Assembly: GCA_030248195.1 (NCBI GenBank)
Contig: JASAND010007604.1
Span: 82,618 to 146,617 of the forward strand
Source: Trissonchulus latispiculum
Lineage: Eukaryota > Nematoda > Enoplea > Enoplida > Ironidae
Direction: 5' to 3'
DNA: 64,000 bases
Made by a program: the position numbers and the translations under genes. Of the stretch, positions 33,280 through 44,398 are shown in pieces (the first letter of the stretch is position 1; every line of letters starts with the position of its first letter). The notes beneath the pieces are model-generated. The model was not told the DNA's origin. It did no database searches and was given only the letters and a program-made list of their open reading frames with translations.

Positions 33280-33700
33280 GCTAAGATCAGACCAAGAGGA
33301 TATAATACCAAAAGAGTGGGAAGCTTTGTCCTTACTAATGGAAATAGCCTGCGAGATGCTCGACACATTAAGGCCGAAATCTCTGGGTGTGGGGGGTCCC
33401 ACTTACCATTGTTCAGCATGTGTTTATATGCGTTTGAACTAAAACGCATCTGATTGGCTAATCGCCTATCTTATGTCAAATTTACGTGTATAAGTGGACC
33501 CCCCCTCCGAGATCTCAGGGGGGGTCCCGCTTAGCGTTGTTAATCGTGTGTTTATATGCAGTCGAACTGTATGCACTAGATAGTGCATTTCTAGTGCATT
33601 TCGGCCTTAATGTGCCGAGCATCTCGCAGACCATTTCCATCAGGAAGGGCTAAGCTTCCCACTCTTGGTATTATACTCTTGATCAGACTTACTTATTCCT
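33280..33700. mobile_element. Inverted-repeat element with nested GGGGTCCC repeats
   Basis: Arms of about 95 bases (about 33284-33380 and 33598-33690) are imperfect reverse complements, both containing GGCCTTAATGTG-type and CTCGCAG-type sequence. Between them lie two direct copies of a block beginning GGGGTCCC(A/G)CTTA and ending TGTGTTTATATGC. No coding region and no clear target duplication. Confidence 0.6.
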
Positions 33701-33869
33701 TCTTAGCCCACCCTGATATGTTTTGTAACAGAATTTAACAAAATTTTTGAATTAGAAACCAGTATTTTAAGGTTCAAAATGGCTTTTAATTCAAGCCACA
33801 AATAATTACTTCGTTTTTTTCAAATAATTGTGATTTTGCTAGGTTGCGGATGCTAGCTACGGGGTGTCT

Positions 33870-35757
33870 TCAATGCCGAGAATTGCATTGCCGAGAATGC
33901 ACATTGCCGAGAAAGGCATTGCCGAGAAATGCATTGCCGAGAATGGATAATGCTTGTTATTTGCATTGCCGAGAAAGACTAAAAGCCATAGTTTGCATTG
34001 CCGAGAATGGCATTGCTAAGAATTGCATTGGCGAGAAAGTGAATTCTATGAAACAGCTTTATTTATGCGGCCAGTATGTTACTCTCTTATAAGGTTACAA
34101 GTCATGTTCAGAGCATTTGAGAAATGTGTGCATGTTTATTAAAGCTTTAAATTAAAGCGTTTTTCTTTTGTGCCGAAAATACCAATAAGAGGGTTGCATG
34201 CAAAATTAAATTAATATGTCTCTTATTCATTTTTGGAGAATTTTTCGCTTTTTCTGCTAATGGTTTGAAGTCGGGACTCCCTGTCAATTTTCGCATTTCT
34301 TCTTTTACGATATCTCATGAACTGAACTGTGCAATTTCCAGAACGCAGAAATTGCCGAAGGACGGCTTGTAGTTATTAATTTGTATTTAGCTTTCATATT
34401 TAATAAGGTAATAGGAAATTTGATCTGGTTTCGATCAAAAGTTTCGTGTTTGCACCAGGGATTTTTTAAAAATCGGACATGTGCCTTTCAGTGCATTTTT
34501 AAATGAAAAAGTGCGGTTTTCAAAGGCTTTTTTCTGCGCTTTAATGCTGCCACAAATGGTGATCGTTCTAGAGAAGAAAGCCAACAAAAATTTTTAAGAC
34601 TGGAGCACAAACCTATGTACCTAAATTGTTTTACGAAAACGTGGGGAAGCGTGTACGACGAAGGAAGGAAGGTAAAGCGTTTCCTGCACGTTCACTAAGT
34701 GTTTCAGAAAAGGCATTTATGGTCCAATTTAATTAAAAATAAATAAATTTAAAATAAAATTTCGGTAAAAACATCGGATATGGTTACAAAGTCTGTGAGC
34801 TTTTTCAATTTCTCGAAAATGTTGTGTTTTAATAAGAGTATTTGTCAATAAAATGTTTGCGAAACAACCCGTAGTACAGGCGCGTTTATCTTGAACATGA
34901 AAGTCTAACGTAAAATCCTTAAAAACAGTCTTTGCTTACGTATCGCAAATAAAACTGCCATTAAATGCGGCTTGGCAGGTGCAGACTTCTGGATACGAGA
35001 AAAGATGTTTGCTGATTTTCAGAGTTCGGCAATTCTGGGACGTGGGCACATATTGACTGGCAGAGCCTTTACCTCGTGACCAAATCAAATGTCGTGCGTG
35101 GGTTCGAGTCTCACGATGATGATATTGTGATATTCGCGAAATCCCTGAAATTTTCAGGGAGATTGTGAAACTTAAACTTAAACTTAAAAATTTTAACGAA
35201 GTTTTAGTAACTACATTGGGCGGGGAAAGAGTGCAGATGGCAACTTTGTAGTCACTGGTCAATAGATCAAACTATAAGAGTTTAAGCGAGCTCTACGTCT
35301 ACAGGTCGTGAAGGAACGCTCCGCATCACGACTTGAAGCCAGATCTCTTTCGAATATCTTGCTACCTTCAATCCTGAGATTAGCAATTCATAAATTTTAA
35401 TTTATTCATTAATTATTAATTTCATTAATAAATTAATTAATCTTTGCAATTTAATTTAATGAAATTGAAATATAAAAGCTTTGAATTAAACTTGATAACC
35501 TGTCTCAACTGCTTCGAAATTTAGAATGTATTATAGCATTTAAAGACTGAATATGCCTGATAAAGCAGGTTTCATAAAATGCAATTTCTCGGCAATGCAA
35601 TTCTCAGCAATGCAAACTATGATTCTTAATCTTTCTCGGCAATGCAAGTAATGAGCATTGACCGTTCTCGGCAATGCAATTCTCGGCAATGCAATTCTCG
35701 GCAATGCCTTTCTCGGCAATGTGCATTCTCGGCAATGCAATTCTCGGCATTGAATGT
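33870..35757. mobile_element. Foldback element whose arms are GCATTGCCGAGAAT tandem repeats
   Basis: The left arm (about 33870-34070) is built of roughly ten copies of the 14-base unit GCATTGCCGAGAAT with variants. The right arm (about 35562-35757) is its reverse complement and keeps the same order of variant units over about 195 bases. Just outside the right arm is a self-complementary GTTACCCGC...GCGGGTAAC hairpin. The 1.5-kb interior is non-coding and contains a SINE-like unit. Confidence 0.75.
35040..35200 (+). repeat. tRNA-related SINE
   Basis: A good B box (GGTTCGAGTCTCACG at 35101-35115) follows tRNA-like sequence. Downstream is a short non-tRNA body with CCCTGAAATTTTCAGGG and a tail of repeated AACTTA, the plan of a SINE. 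It lies inside the foldback element. Confidence 0.5.
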
Positions 35758-35928
35758 TACCCGCTAGCTACATATGCAAGCGGGTAACATTCCTGCATTA
35801 ATCATAATTCATAATGGTGAATCTATTTTTGCTTTTACAAAATGAGAATTTAAGCTTTTTCGGTCTTGATGACTTATTATGTTTTACTGTTGATTAATAT
35901 TCTGATGTTGTATAGGTGAATTTATTTA

Positions 35929-38900
35929 ATGGAATTAAATGCGGTTAGAATAGCTGAGGATGCAGATTTCAGTGAGCTGAAACAGCTTTGCGATGTTCAC
36001 AAAGATTGGGATCTGGTGTATTCTAGAAAGGGTGTCAATGTTTGGACCAAACCAACGCCCCACTGCGATTTCAAAATGATAAAGGTTTGTTTTGAACAGA
36101 AACAACCTCATATTTTTCAAGTGTGAAGGCTTTGACGATTCTGTGTAGTAGAGAAATATCATGTCGACGTATAGACCATTGATGGAATCGAATCACTTAG
36201 ACTTGACCCCGTGACCCGGGACCCAGTTGAGCTCTGACCCGGTGACCCGGATTTCCAGAAAATCCCAAAATCCTACAAAGATTTTTTATTTTGCTTACGA
36301 AAACTAAATTTTTGTTTCCATGTACATATGCTCCACCATCACCCCCCAAAATACCTATGATATGCATTTACTCCAGGCTTTTGAAAACTATTAAAGACTT
36401 TAGCATTTTGTATACTAATGCAGAAATTAGTTGTCAAAACTTATAAATTATCCGCCTGCAAAATTTTGCAGTGTCTAATATGAGCATTTACGTGTCCTTA
36501 AGAGCACTACGCACTTCGGAAATTTGCTTTTTATTTGTATTGCGCAATTTGATCAGTTATCTTTAAGATTTCACCTGTTGGCAAAACTAATCTGTAAACC
36601 AGTTTTAAGATTTATATACAATCTAAATCTAAATATATAATAATCATGGAACTGACAAAGCTAAACAATATTCCGCCGGAGGACAGGAACCAGTTTCATA
36701 AAAACTGTCACGAGTAGTCTTCAGTGACAACAAACAACCTCTTCTGTATTAAAAAATTACACTCAAATGCATGTAACGGGCAATTTTATAGTGAATTTTT
36801 TAGCTAGCTAGGCAAATTATTGAAACAGAAAGAAAACACTTATAAAGTTATATTTTCAAAACTTTCTCGAGTAGGTCTCAAGTTGGCAAAAATTTTTCTG
36901 GTCGAATTCGACCAGAGAACTTGACTGGAAAACCCGAGACGTTTTTCACCGTTACTTGCAATGCGACTGTGCGCAAATGCTCAAGTGTAGAGTAAAATAT
37001 AAGAAAATATTAAATTGTGTACGCAAATATGTATTATGATCACGATTGTTATGAACTAAAATTAAAGTTTAAACCTAAAATTTTAGTTTTTAGAAACCAA
37101 AAATTTCTAAACATTATGGTGAATTCAGAAAACCGGGTCAAGAGCAAGACCGGGTCGAGCTCTTGACCCAGTGACTCAGTGACCGGCCCAAAAGGGACTC
37201 GAACTGAAACGTGACCCGGTTCCATCGCTGGTATACGCTGGTTTTGTATGGTTATTCCTCTTTTTGTAATATACTGCGGTATTTTTTAAGAGTTAGTCAT
37301 ATCAATAGTACATAATAACCAAGAGTGTGAAACGTTGTGTACTCAGTTTTTGAGAAGTAGTCAGTTGTGAGGGGAGGTCAGCAGTTTTGTGCAGATGATG
37401 TCTGCCAGCTGATAACTAAGAGTGTGACGCTTGTCACACTCTGCTACCATGTCATATGTTCAGTCTAATATTTCAATCACCTTGTATGTCAGTAGTACAG
37501 AGGATTGCAACTAAATTCGTTTTGTTTGTATTTATTTCCCATAGCCAAAAGTAATAAATTGATCTGTGAATACTCAAAATTTATGTTCTGCTTTAGATGC
37601 GGACAGAATTTTCAAACGTGAGTGCCTCCGTTGTGTACGATGTTCTTCACGATCCCCATTATCGTCTTCATTGGGACAAACATATGAGCGAATCTGTGGA
37701 CATTGGGTGCCTTAATCCTAATAACGACATGTCCTACTACCAGTGTATGTTTTTCTTTGTTAAAATAATTTTAAAAAACTAAGAACTGTTGACATTATCT
37801 TATCACTTCAGTTTGGATACGAACTCCTACTAGCTTGGTGCAACTGTAGCCTCGGTAGCTCAGTTGGCAGGGCGTCGGAGCGTTAATTCGAAAGTCGTGA
37901 GTTCGTGTCCCACCCGATGTCCGAATTTTTCGGGTCTCAGGTGCTGCAGTGACAATTTCATTTCTTACATTGCCTTTCTGGATTATGCGCTACCTCACGT
38001 CATTTTGACATTTTGTGTTGGTTTATGTAGTATATGAATTAATTTAATAAAACTATTTCAAATCAAATTTTTATTCATATCCGAAAATATTTAGTGAAAA
38101 TGCCACCTCCATTCCGAAGTCGAGATTTCGTTTTCTTGCGGTCGTGGTTGGAAACATCCTCTGAAATGATGATTATGAATCACTCCGTATGCCATGAGGT
38201 ATATCAGTGGCTACAGAATGTTGCTGAATTGTGATAAGGGTTTTCTAATGCTGAGATGGGGTTGACGTTCTATTATTCGATGAGATTTTAGAGTGGAATG
38301 AAGTATCGTGGTAGTCTTTAGGCGACTAGTCATCCAATCTCCTAAGAAGTGAATTTTCACTAGAATAGTTTCCCAAATTTCCTTCTTATCCTATTCTAGC
38401 AATCAATAAGCCCTCCCCAAACAAGAAGTGTGAAATTTGCATTCCTCACTACTCTAAACTTACGGGTCTTTTCCAGATTACTCCCCCCCAGTGCTAAAAT
38501 TTTTAAAACTTGGTCAATCGAGCTGAAATTTAGTACGGGGATGTTTTCGAACACGTTGAGTTCAAATATCGCAAATCCTTTCGATATCGTGAAATTCGAT
38601 GGGACAAGGGGGAACCAAGGGGAACCAAAAACTTTTTGTCTTCGATTTTGCTTGAAAGCCGTATAAAGAGGTTTTCTGGACCGTAGAACACGAATCTGAA
38701 GTACGTTTTTCGATTCAGCTTTTCATTTAGCTCAGTATATAAAAGGTTACATCTTAGATTTATGTAAAACTTTAGCTTATATTCAACGATCGAAAAGCTG
38801 AATGGAAAAACGAACTTCAGATTCGTTTTCAGCGACCCAGAAAACCCCTGTATGCAACTTTTTAACAAAATCAAAGATAAAACGTTTTTGTTCCCCTTGG

Positions 38901-41449
38901 TCCTCCTTTGCGAATCGAAGAAATCTGATTTAGTGAAATCGAAAAATTTTGCATATTTGAATACAGCGTGGTGAAAAACATACCCAAACTAAGTTTCACC
39001 TCGATTGCTCAAGTTTATAAATTTTAGCACTGTGGGGGGAACTGTGGAACTGTGGGGGATCTGGAAAGAACCCAAACTTTCTTCCTAGACTGTTTCGTAT
39101 CGAAAGTTATGTTAAGGACTTTTGGGGTATGCTATGTATGCGACTACTTGGCATTAACTAACATGTTACTATAAGCATAGGAACAAAGTATAAGCTTTTA
39201 AACACATTTATAGTTAGATCTTATATAACATTTCTTCCCGTTAAGCTTGAGGCCTGTTCTTCACTCTAACTTTAATCCGGTCTGAAAAATCCAGAATCCG
39301 TGCCGGGAATGAATGTCAAGGGCCGTCGGCGTGTTCTTTGCAGATAGCGCTCCGGAGGCGGGGCAGGTGGATCCAATGGTCCTGCACCTGCGACATGGTC
39401 TTGGGCAGGAAGAGGAGGTTCCACTTCGTCTGAGGGAACAACCAAAATGTTCGGTGTTTCTACCTTGCGTAGAAGATTTCCTAACTGCTCTTTATATACC
39501 TTTCCTTCCACCCATTTTGGCGAATTAGGACGGTGAGAACGAATCCATACGGATTCCAAAGTTTCCTTTTGGAACTTATACGACTTGCCATAGGCTGTGT
39601 AGCAAGCCAACGAAGCGTCTTTTGGATGTCTGTCGTCCGGCTTGGCCACACTCACTATAGGAGTAGTCCATTGACTGGCGCGAACTTTCTGGCTTTGACC
39701 ACCTTTTCCTATTCTGGCCAAACCTTGCTGTTCCACACATGATTCCCACTGCATAGACTCGGAATCATAAGGATTAATAATCCTGCCTAACATTCTTTCA
39801 CCAATGGTCAATGTTAGACTAAACAGCAGAAAAAGTCTCGTCGTCAGTGCAACGTAGTTCGGTCGAGGACTGGTGATTTTCTTCTGGGTTCTTTCCTCTC
39901 TAATGGTATTAGCGATGGAGTATTCTTCCATCTGTCCAACATAAGAGTCCCATTGAACTGAATCAGGGTCAAATGAATCCAAACGTCCCAATGTTCTTTT
40001 CAATGTTCTGCAAACTAAGCGACTACTTGGCATTAACTAACGTGTTACTATAAGCATAGGAACAAAGTATAAGCTTTTTAACACATTTATAGTTAGATCT
40101 TATATAACAGGATAAGGGATAATGAAATAACTTTTTAGGATTATCCTCCACGAAAGGGCGTCGTACGAGCGATATCCTATCTAACCGGATATCTTATCCG
40201 TCCTCTTGGTGACAGAAAGTGCCAAATCAGCTATGTTGCCCAAATTGATCCCAGAGGTAAGAAATGCGCGCAGATTAGCTGATCATCAATTTATGTATTC
40301 GTCAAAAGGTTGTCTCACTATTATCGTACTTGCTCTTTTAATTGTTGTACTCTCTTAGTAAAAATTTAGCTTCCAACTTGAACATGCATGCATAGCGTAT
40401 AAAGCGCTCTGTATTTGTACTCTTGGTATTACACAGTTGTAACTGTAAACATCAGAGCTCTTGGAGGTAAAGCAATTTAATTTGGACAGAGTGTAGAATT
40501 TAATACTATCGTTGATGCTGAAATTCATTCATTCATCCATTCATATATAATTCATTTATATAAATGGTTAAAACAGGAAGCTGAATTAAATTATTCACAT
40601 TGTGAGTGAGCCATTTTATGGAATTTTATTACGAAGTTTAGAGGAGTGTGAATGCTTTACCGGAGGGTAAAATGTACGGTTGATGCGAGGTGTTTTAGGC
40701 ACACTTCCGAGCTGGTTGGTAAACAAGCTTACCCAGACATTTGCACCAAAGGTAAAAACAGGAATTTGATGAATTTTCTTTAACTTAATTTCCGATGATA
40801 TTTCTTTTCATAATCTCGCACAGAAATTAAGTTCAATCCTGCAACTTCTAACCGAGTAGTAGATCTAATTCGTAATTAGTTATAATAATCTATTAGTAAT
40901 AATAAGAGATGTTTTTCGCAACAAACAGTTTCAACAATTATACTTTTAATTAGGTTTCTATAAATATACCACAACAATCCCGCGGCATGCAGGTGGTGGA
41001 ATGTTTTTGATGGGCAGCGATCCGGCGGCCAAGGACGACCAAAAACTGGATTGCCCAAGAACCGTAAAAATCCTGATTCTAGGGGAAAGGGTGAGCATCC
41101 CTCTGGGGGTAGGGTGGGTGAGCTTCTCCAGGTCTAGGAGGGTTCATCCCCCTTTCCAACACGTATATACCCACAACTCTCCGTATTTGTTTTTTAGATG
41201 GCGAAGCGCCTTCACAAGGTGTGCACGAAATATCCAGCCTGGAAACAGACACATCAGCCTAACCTGAAGCCCTGGCTGTTCCCAGAGCAAATCACTCTTC
41301 CACGGATACCAATGGACAAGTGTCAGCCCAAAGACTATCAGGTGGAGTACGTGGATGAGAGCAACGTCACTGAGACCCTGGCCGTCATGGACGACGAGGA
41401 TGGGGTGGGGACCAGTGGGGATGAAGCTCTTTCAAATGGTTGTGGTTGA
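35929..41449 (+). CDS. STARD10-like: START-domain lipid transfer protein, STARD10-like (six exons)
   Basis: Exons 35929-36084, 37597-37744, 38095-38198, 40139-40256, 40699-40751 and 41198-41449 join in frame (phases 0,1,0,1,0) to a 276-residue product; human STARD10 is about 290. All junctions are GT/AG. Residues 1-220 form the START domain: [75 protein letters not shown] and KYPAWK follow the PCTP/STARD10 order. The family binds phosphatidylcholine and phosphatidylethanolamine and moves them between membranes. The C-terminal tail is acidic with TSGDEA, like the casein kinase 2 site of STARD10. An in-frame TGA lies just upstream of the chosen ATG; an AG at 35911-35912 suggests a preceding untranslated exon. 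Mobile elements occupy introns 1, 2 and 3. Confidence 0.9.
36177..37230. mobile_element. hAT-like element in intron 1 of the STARD10-like gene
   Basis: Ends CATTGATGGAATCG and, reversed, CAGCGATGGAACCGG are inverted repeats; flanks GTATAGAC (36169-36176) and GTATACGC (37231-37238) form an 8-bp duplication with two mismatches. Near both ends are repeated GACCCGGTGACCCGG-like motifs. About 1.05 kb, no coding region. Confidence 0.6.
37849..37920 (+). repeat. tRNA-Asn-like SINE head or pseudo-tRNA
   Basis: The sequence has an excellent A box (TAGCTCAGTTGG), a GTTAA anticodon-loop context and the B-box region GAGTTCGTGTCCC at tRNA spacing. The acceptor stem (GCCTCGG against CCGATGTC) is mismatched and downstream sequence continues as a SINE body with CCGAATTTTTCGGG. 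It sits in intron 2 of the STARD10-like gene. Confidence 0.6.
38464..39073. mobile_element. hAT-type palindromic MITE, family GGGTCTTTTCCAG, copy 2
   Basis: Ends GGGTCTTTTCCAG and GGGTTCTTTCCAG (reversed), flanked by AAACTTAC and AAACTTTC (38456-38463 and 39074-39081), an 8-bp duplication with one mismatch. Nearly a full palindrome of 610 bases; the core is shared with copies at 28610 and 49460. Located in intron 3 of the STARD10-like gene. Confidence 0.8.
39139..40109 (-). mobile_element. Internally deleted Ty3/gypsy element with short direct terminal repeats
   Basis: Direct repeats of about 92 bases (39139-39231 and 40019-40109; on the - strand they start TGTTATATAAGATCT) flank an internal region. 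Between them on the - strand lies one 253-codon frame (40033 to 39272) that starts inside the repeat. It joins a gag-like start ([18 protein letters not shown]) to a reverse-transcriptase scrap ([14 protein letters not shown]) and then to the Pol C-terminus ([18 protein letters not shown]). It ends 29 bases before exon 4 of the STARD10-like gene. The frame is still open, which suggests recent deletion or passive survival. Confidence 0.7.
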
Positions 41450-41822
41450 GGGACCGGTCCAGAAATTTTAAATTTGGGAATTTTTAATTAATTTTATAGT
41501 GTATACCTGTACACGTTTCAAGCACCCATATTTGCACACCTGATTACAGCTTGTCTTTGGGAGGAGTATGCGACAATAATCAAAACGTGCTGCTGTTTTC
41601 AGAAACAATATTTGGGACTTTTTAGTTGCAATTAAAGTTACGACTGATTTATCAAAACTGCAAAATCTAAGTTTGTGTTTGTATCCTGTTTATTAAGGTA
41701 ACCTAAGGTTACTGTAACAATATATTGGCACTTTGATATATTTCTGGAAATACAGAAGGTGCCTTTGTAATTTATTTTGCTGTTTACTGTAATCATATTC
41801 CATCTGTATAAATCTGTACGCT

Positions 41823-41828
41823 ATTAAA
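41823..41828 (+). terminator. Possible polyadenylation signal of the STARD10-like gene
   Basis: ATTAAA about 375 bases after the stop codon, on the correct strand. No better signal is seen closer. Confidence 0.3.
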
Positions 41829-43099
41829 GTTAAGGTTTGGTTATGTCAACCCAGTATCACACCGATAGTTTGAGGTCCCAACAACATCCAAAGATTATAT
41901 TGCAGTCCAGCTGCAGAGTGCACACATCGGCGTTCGTCGTTGTTCAGTAATTGACGTCAACTGTGGAGTGGAGCTGCCGGAAGGTCGCACTATAATTGGA
42001 AGCGTCAGCAGCATCTGTATACGTCGACGCAGTTTTTCAAATTTTTTTGCAGACGGAAGTAAAATGTTTTGCAGAACATCATTTATATCATTCGATACCT
42101 CTTTGAAATATAGCTGGGGAACGTCTCGTTTTACGATATAGCTTTTCGTTAAGGATAAATTAGCCATAATATGTGTAATGGAATTAATAAAATAAGGTGT
42201 TAAAAGTAACCGAAACTGGTCTAAAAGTATTCCAAAATAATCAATCTACAAAGAAAGGGCTCTTGTGCCATGGATCTGTGAAGAAGAGCGAAGATCATCA
42301 ACATGGGATGTATTCATCAATTAATGTCCAAGCAGTAATTGTATAGATTATTTAAAGTTTGTCTAGTCAGAGTTGCCAGTATTCCAAGGAATTAAGGGAA
42401 ATTCATATATAGGGTCCAAGGTTAACACTCAATTAGGACACAAATCCTAGTCCTAATTATAATCTTGAGTCTAATTAAGTTCTACTAACGTGTGGCTTAC
42501 TAACAATACTAATTCAGGAATTGTGAAAAAGGAGGGTAATTCGGTCTTAATCCCTTTAGTAAGTGGAGTTGTTACTCCCACACGAAGACTAAAATCGACG
42601 TCTAAACCAAACTTAGGTGAATTAGTGAATGTCGTCTATAATTGAGTCGGATACTGCTTCCTCCGCAAAGTAACACAATCACTAGTGTTCGTATACTAGT
42701 CAGTGGGAAGTTATAAATCCAAAATATGGAGTTTATGTGCATAATTAAGGCAAAAATTAGTCGTAAGATCGCCTATAAACTGAAAAGTGCACCTAAAACA
42801 ACAAATATCGGAAGATGGTTCACAATTGGATGTAAAATAGCTAAGTACGTAGTTAGATAGGGTTAATCGGTGATAATTAAGTGTTAATTAGGAAATAACT
42901 AGTTAATTTTATAATTTTTGGTCAGAAAATGACTTGGGCTTATATGAAAGAGAATTTGATTCTGATTCTGAAAATCCAAACCCGACTTTTCAACTCCCAA
43001 AAATAAGAAAGCTATAATGAAAAATGTTTTAGCAAGATTACTTTTTGTGTCGTAATCTTACCACTCCAAAAAGGAGTGTTCTAAAATTGGTTTTCTTTT

Positions 43100-43244
43100 G
43101 GGTTTGACTTAAGTCAAACCCTTTTTCCTTTTCCATTGTCTGGGAGGTTGTCTACCTCCCAGACTACACCTGAGTCAGGTGTTGTTCTCCTCCATCTCTT
43201 CTTTTTCTCTCCCTGCTAGGCCTCTTTCTTTCCAGGCCTAGCAG
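43100..43244. repeat. Array of four adjacent hairpins
   Basis: Within 145 bases: an 11-bp palindrome (half-site GGGTTTGACTT, 43100), an 11-bp stem GTCTGGGAGGT with 5-base loop (43138-43164), the palindrome CACCTGAGTCAGGTG (43167-43181) and an 11-bp stem CTGCTAGGCCT with 10-base loop (43213-43244). Between stems the + strand is nearly all C and T. Confidence 0.85.
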
Positions 43245-43932
43245 TTGTCCTCACCTGAACTTTTGGCCGTGGACAAGGCCAACAAAGAGGAAACAAAAGA
43301 AAACAGTAGTATGGGCCCAAGACATGTAAGTTAGAGGGGGCTTATCTCCCTTAATAATAATAAAAATATAAATGTAAGTAGCTAGGTATAAGTAGATAGG
43401 TACGCAGATTATTGTGATATAATTTTTAAATCATAGAAAATTGTATATCTTGTGTAATAATTCGATAAAGTTGTAAAAATTCACGAAATTTCCCCTTTGG
43501 TTATGTTTATGTGTTAAAGAAAGTTTCGCAAAATTTCGCCAAGTTTCGGCACTGGAAATATATCAAAAATGGGTCAGTTGGGGGGCAATATTTTCAAAAT
43601 CTCATTAATTTCGACCACTAATGGCCAGCTGGCTCAGCCCGCCGCTGCGCCCCACACACAAAAGGTGGCAAGCTTCTAGAAAGTTCTAGAACCTTCTAGA
43701 AGCTTTGCCTTAAAATCAAGGAGGCAATCCGTTCCAACTTTCGCTAATGACCTGTCACCGAGCTGTCAGCAAAACTGTCAGCTCGGTCCCAAATTTTTAT
43801 TTCAAATCAGTGTTCGTTGAGTTGCAGCCGAAGTAGGTTACTTTTTCCCCCCTCCATTCGGTGCGTTCCCTAGTGCAGTTGCTACCTGCATAGGGAATTC
43901 AGCGCACCTTCCTAGGTTAGGACGCATAGGGA

Positions 43933-43966
43933 CTTTTTCTCTGACCCACACTGGTCAGAGAAAAAG
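43933..43966. repeat. 14-bp perfect hairpin
   Basis: CTTTTTCTCTGACC and its exact complement surround a 6-base loop (CACACT). It lies directly after another inverted repeat, GGTGCG...CGCACC (about 43859-43908), with a nested CCCTA-TGCAG stem. Confidence 0.85.
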
Positions 43967-44039
43967 AAATTGAGTTTTTAACACGAACACTACTTTCTTT
44001 TAGGGGCCTTTTGGGTTTGTTATACCCGGTCATGCCAGC

Positions 44040-44285
44040 ATTTTTCGGCCCTTTGCGGCCCTAATTTTGGAGGCCTATGGGCCAATTTTTTCACATATTT
44101 TAAAGGCCATTGGGCCATTTTTTATATGTGCACTTTTGAAGGCCTTCGAGCCATATTTGTTGTACTACGCGAGGCCAATGGGCCACTTATTTTCATATGT
44201 CTTATGGGCCATGGAGCCCCATTTTTTACTCAACATTTTGGGCCTGAGGCCAGTTATGATAGCATACGTGGGCCTTGAGCCACTT
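44040..44285 (+). repeat. Series of GGCC-N4/5-GGCC short inverted repeats
   Basis: About eight units such as GGCCTATGGGCC, GGCCATTGGGCC, GGCCTTCGAGCC and GGCCAATGGGCC recur every 25-45 bases in T-rich DNA. The same motif occurs three times at 14458-14545 in the NADAR element and once or twice near 19866 and 20058. The frame at 44067-44606 follows from this repetition and is not taken as a gene. Confidence 0.7.
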
Positions 44286-44345
44286 TTATTTTATTTTATT
44301 TCATTTCTATCTTCTTCTTCACTATTATTTTATTATTTCAATAAA

Positions 44346-44398
44346 GGGACAGCTCATGTAAACCCCTCCTGTCCGATGGAGGTCTTGAGAATTGTCCC
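44346..44398 (+). repeat. Composite hairpin with a covarying second copy
   Basis: Three nested stems: GGGACA with TGTCCC, CTCA with TGAG, and CCTCC with GGAGG around an 8-base loop. The copy at 19900-19951 keeps the first two (one pair becoming G-T) and has CCTCA with TGAGG for the third, so a C-G pair is replaced by A-T on both sides. Loop sequence and length differ. Confidence 0.75.

Noticed and set aside
33844..34092. 82-codon frame with repeated LPRNALPR
   Set aside because: Translation of the 14-base minisatellite in the foldback arm; the mirror arm gives the same peptide.
37810..37850. Alternative exon 3 of the STARD10-like gene after CAG at 37811
   Set aside because: It reads FWIRTP then stops; the exon at 38095-38198 gives the expected START sequence in the right phase.
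41895..42167. 90-codon frame on the - strand with ATG start
   Set aside because: Composition is protein-like, but there is no recognised domain, splice context or paralogue; could be a transposon scrap. Not strong enough to list as a gene.
44346..44398. Hammerhead ribozyme in the composite hairpin
   Set aside because: The conserved CUGAUGA and GAAA core sequences are absent.
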